Positions 21,780 to 22,514 of a stretch of DNA of 22,514 nt are shown here, in pieces. How positions within the stretch are numbered: position 1 is the first letter of the stretch; each line of letters starts with the position of its first letter. The notes beneath the pieces are model-generated. The model saw only the letters and a program-made list of their open reading frames with translations, did no database searches and had not been told where the DNA came from. This stretch comes from Flavobacteriaceae bacterium UBA6268 (GTDB taxonomy: Bacteria; Bacteroidota; Bacteroidia; Flavobacteriales; Flavobacteriaceae). The stretch spans positions 1 through 22,514 of the forward strand of contig DJVA01000097.1 of the NCBI GenBank assembly GCA_002440705.1. The letters are read 5' to 3'. A program made the position numbers and the translations under genes.

Positions 21780-22466
21780 CTAGAAATTTGGACTTAAGTT
21801 GTATTGGTTGTAGAATTCGTTCAGAATTTCCAGCACTTCGTCTTCCGTATCGACCAAGTGCAACAAGTCGATGTCTTCTGGACTGATGTTGCCAACCTCG
21901 ATAAGGGTCTTCTTGATCCAGTCCAACAATCCGCCCCAAAATTCGGAACCTACCAAAATAAGGGGGAATCGATCAATCTTATGGGTTTGGATGAGCGTTA
22001 AGGCTTCAAACAATTCGTCTAAAGTGCCAAATCCGCCGGGCATTACCACAAAGCCCTGCGAATATTTTACGAACATTACTTTCCGTACAAAGAAATAGTC
22101 GAAATCAATGCTTTTATCGTTATCGATATAAGGGTTGTCGTGCTGTTCAAAGGGCAAGGCAATATTGAGCCCTACGGAGGTTCCTCCTGCCAAGTGGGCA
22201 CCCTTGTTCCCGGCTTCCATAATTCCAGGACCACCGCCTGTAATGATGCCGTAGCCGTTTTCGGTAATTTTCTTGGCAATACGCTCGGCCAACTGATAGT
22301 AAGGCTGATTTGGCTTGGTTCGTGCCGAACCGAAAATGGAAACACAAGGGCCAATGCGGCTCAATTTTTCGTAACCTCCCACAAACTCGCCCATAATTTT
22401 GAAAATGGCCCAGGAGTCGTTGGTCTTTATCTCATTCCAGTTTTTGTGTCTTTTTTCATGTCGCAT
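21780..22466 (-). CDS. LOG family protein (TIGR00730-type nucleotide phosphoribohydrolase)
   Basis: The 228-residue cytosolic protein has the Rossmann-type start VSIFGSART (42-50), the block TGGGPGIMEAGNKGA (76-90) and the hallmark PGGFGTLDELFEAL (143-156) of the LOG/lysine-decarboxylase-like family. Arg128 in FVRKVMF and Glu151 in PGGFGTLDE correspond to the catalytic pair. Characterised members remove ribose 5-phosphate from cytokinin nucleotides or AMP; the old lysine decarboxylase label is not supported. The start ATG 22466 is the only reasonable one. It is the first gene of the minus-strand run with the EEP protein and the barrel protein. The 48 bases upstream to the window edge show no clear promoter. 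Confidence 0.92.
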   Translation of the reverse strand: MRHEKRHKNWNEIKTNDSWAIFKIMGEFVGGYEKLSRIGPCVSIFGSARTKPNQPYYQLAERIAKKITENGYGIITGGGPGIMEAGNKGAHLAGGTSVGLNIALPFEQHDNPYIDNDKSIDFDYFFVRKVMFVKYSQGFVVMPGGFGTLDELFEALTLIQTHKIDRFPLILVGSEFWGGLLDWIKKTLIEVGNISPEDIDLLHLVDTEDEVLEILNEFYNQYNLSPNF

Positions 22467-22514
22467 AACCCAGCTCTTTTTTACGAATGTAATTCTTTTT
22501 TTAGGAACCTCGCC

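Noticed and set aside
21760..21939. N-terminal extension of the EEP protein frame
   Set aside because: It overlaps the LOG gene's C-terminal codons, is Lys/Arg-rich, and would hide the signal peptide that begins at 21759.

Overview
This window looks like chromosomal DNA of a marine-type member of the Bacteroidota, most likely a Flavobacteriaceae (Flavobacteriia) species. The reasons are the TAnnTTTG-type -7 promoter elements, scarce Shine-Dalgarno sequences, a type IX secretion sorting tail on a secreted nuclease/phosphatase-like protein, a fused alpha+beta 2-oxoacid dehydrogenase E1, a TlpA-like lipoprotein, and a TPR-type histidine kinase paired with a LuxR-type regulator. I saw no mobile element, CRISPR array, tRNA or rRNA. 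No gene-free stretch exceeds about 210 bases. Composition was judged by eye, not computed.

Layout. (1) 1-4917: a truncated secreted C1-family (bleomycin-hydrolase-like) peptidase on the minus strand diverges from a plus-strand run of menB (menaquinone synthesis), a TlpA/thioredoxin-fold lipoprotein that starts in the menB stop codon, a membrane-anchored AraC-type regulator and two DoxX-like membrane proteins. (2) 5070-9163: a minus-strand block of TPR histidine kinase, overlapping LuxR-type response regulator, and a secreted protein combining YadA-head-like repeats with a phage tail-fibre-like tip. The same 19-bp palindrome lies before the kinase gene and before the surface-protein gene, so the three genes appear to form one regulated module. 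(3) 9370-11793: a GMC oxidoreductase and its gluconate-2-dehydrogenase-subunit-3-type partner, a periplasmic electron-transfer dehydrogenase pair. (4) 11798-14820: an AT-richer lipoprotein gene, asnB (asparagine synthetase B) and the asnB leader. (5) 14904-22466: the fused E1 dehydrogenase with its own promoter, and a tightly packed minus-strand run of LOG-family protein, T9SS-exported EEP-fold protein, catalytically degenerate M1-like peptidase fused to an outer-membrane barrel, and a small membrane protein.

The most striking observation is in front of asnB. A 17-codon open frame, MLRSNNFNTNNSNNGKP, has seven asparagine codons. It is followed by an intrinsic terminator and by an 8-bp segment that can pair with the terminator's 5' arm as an antiterminator. 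Its spacing from the leader stop codon is what classical ribosome-stalling attenuation needs. This reads as an asparagine-sensing attenuator of asparagine synthetase. The second best is the operator set around the two-component system, whose ACGT cores are spaced by near multiples of a DNA helical turn. Smaller oddities are the reciprocal Asp/Asn swap in the E1 thiamine-diphosphate motif, the dead M1 site on a barrel protein, and a TTG start overlapping the preceding stop codon.
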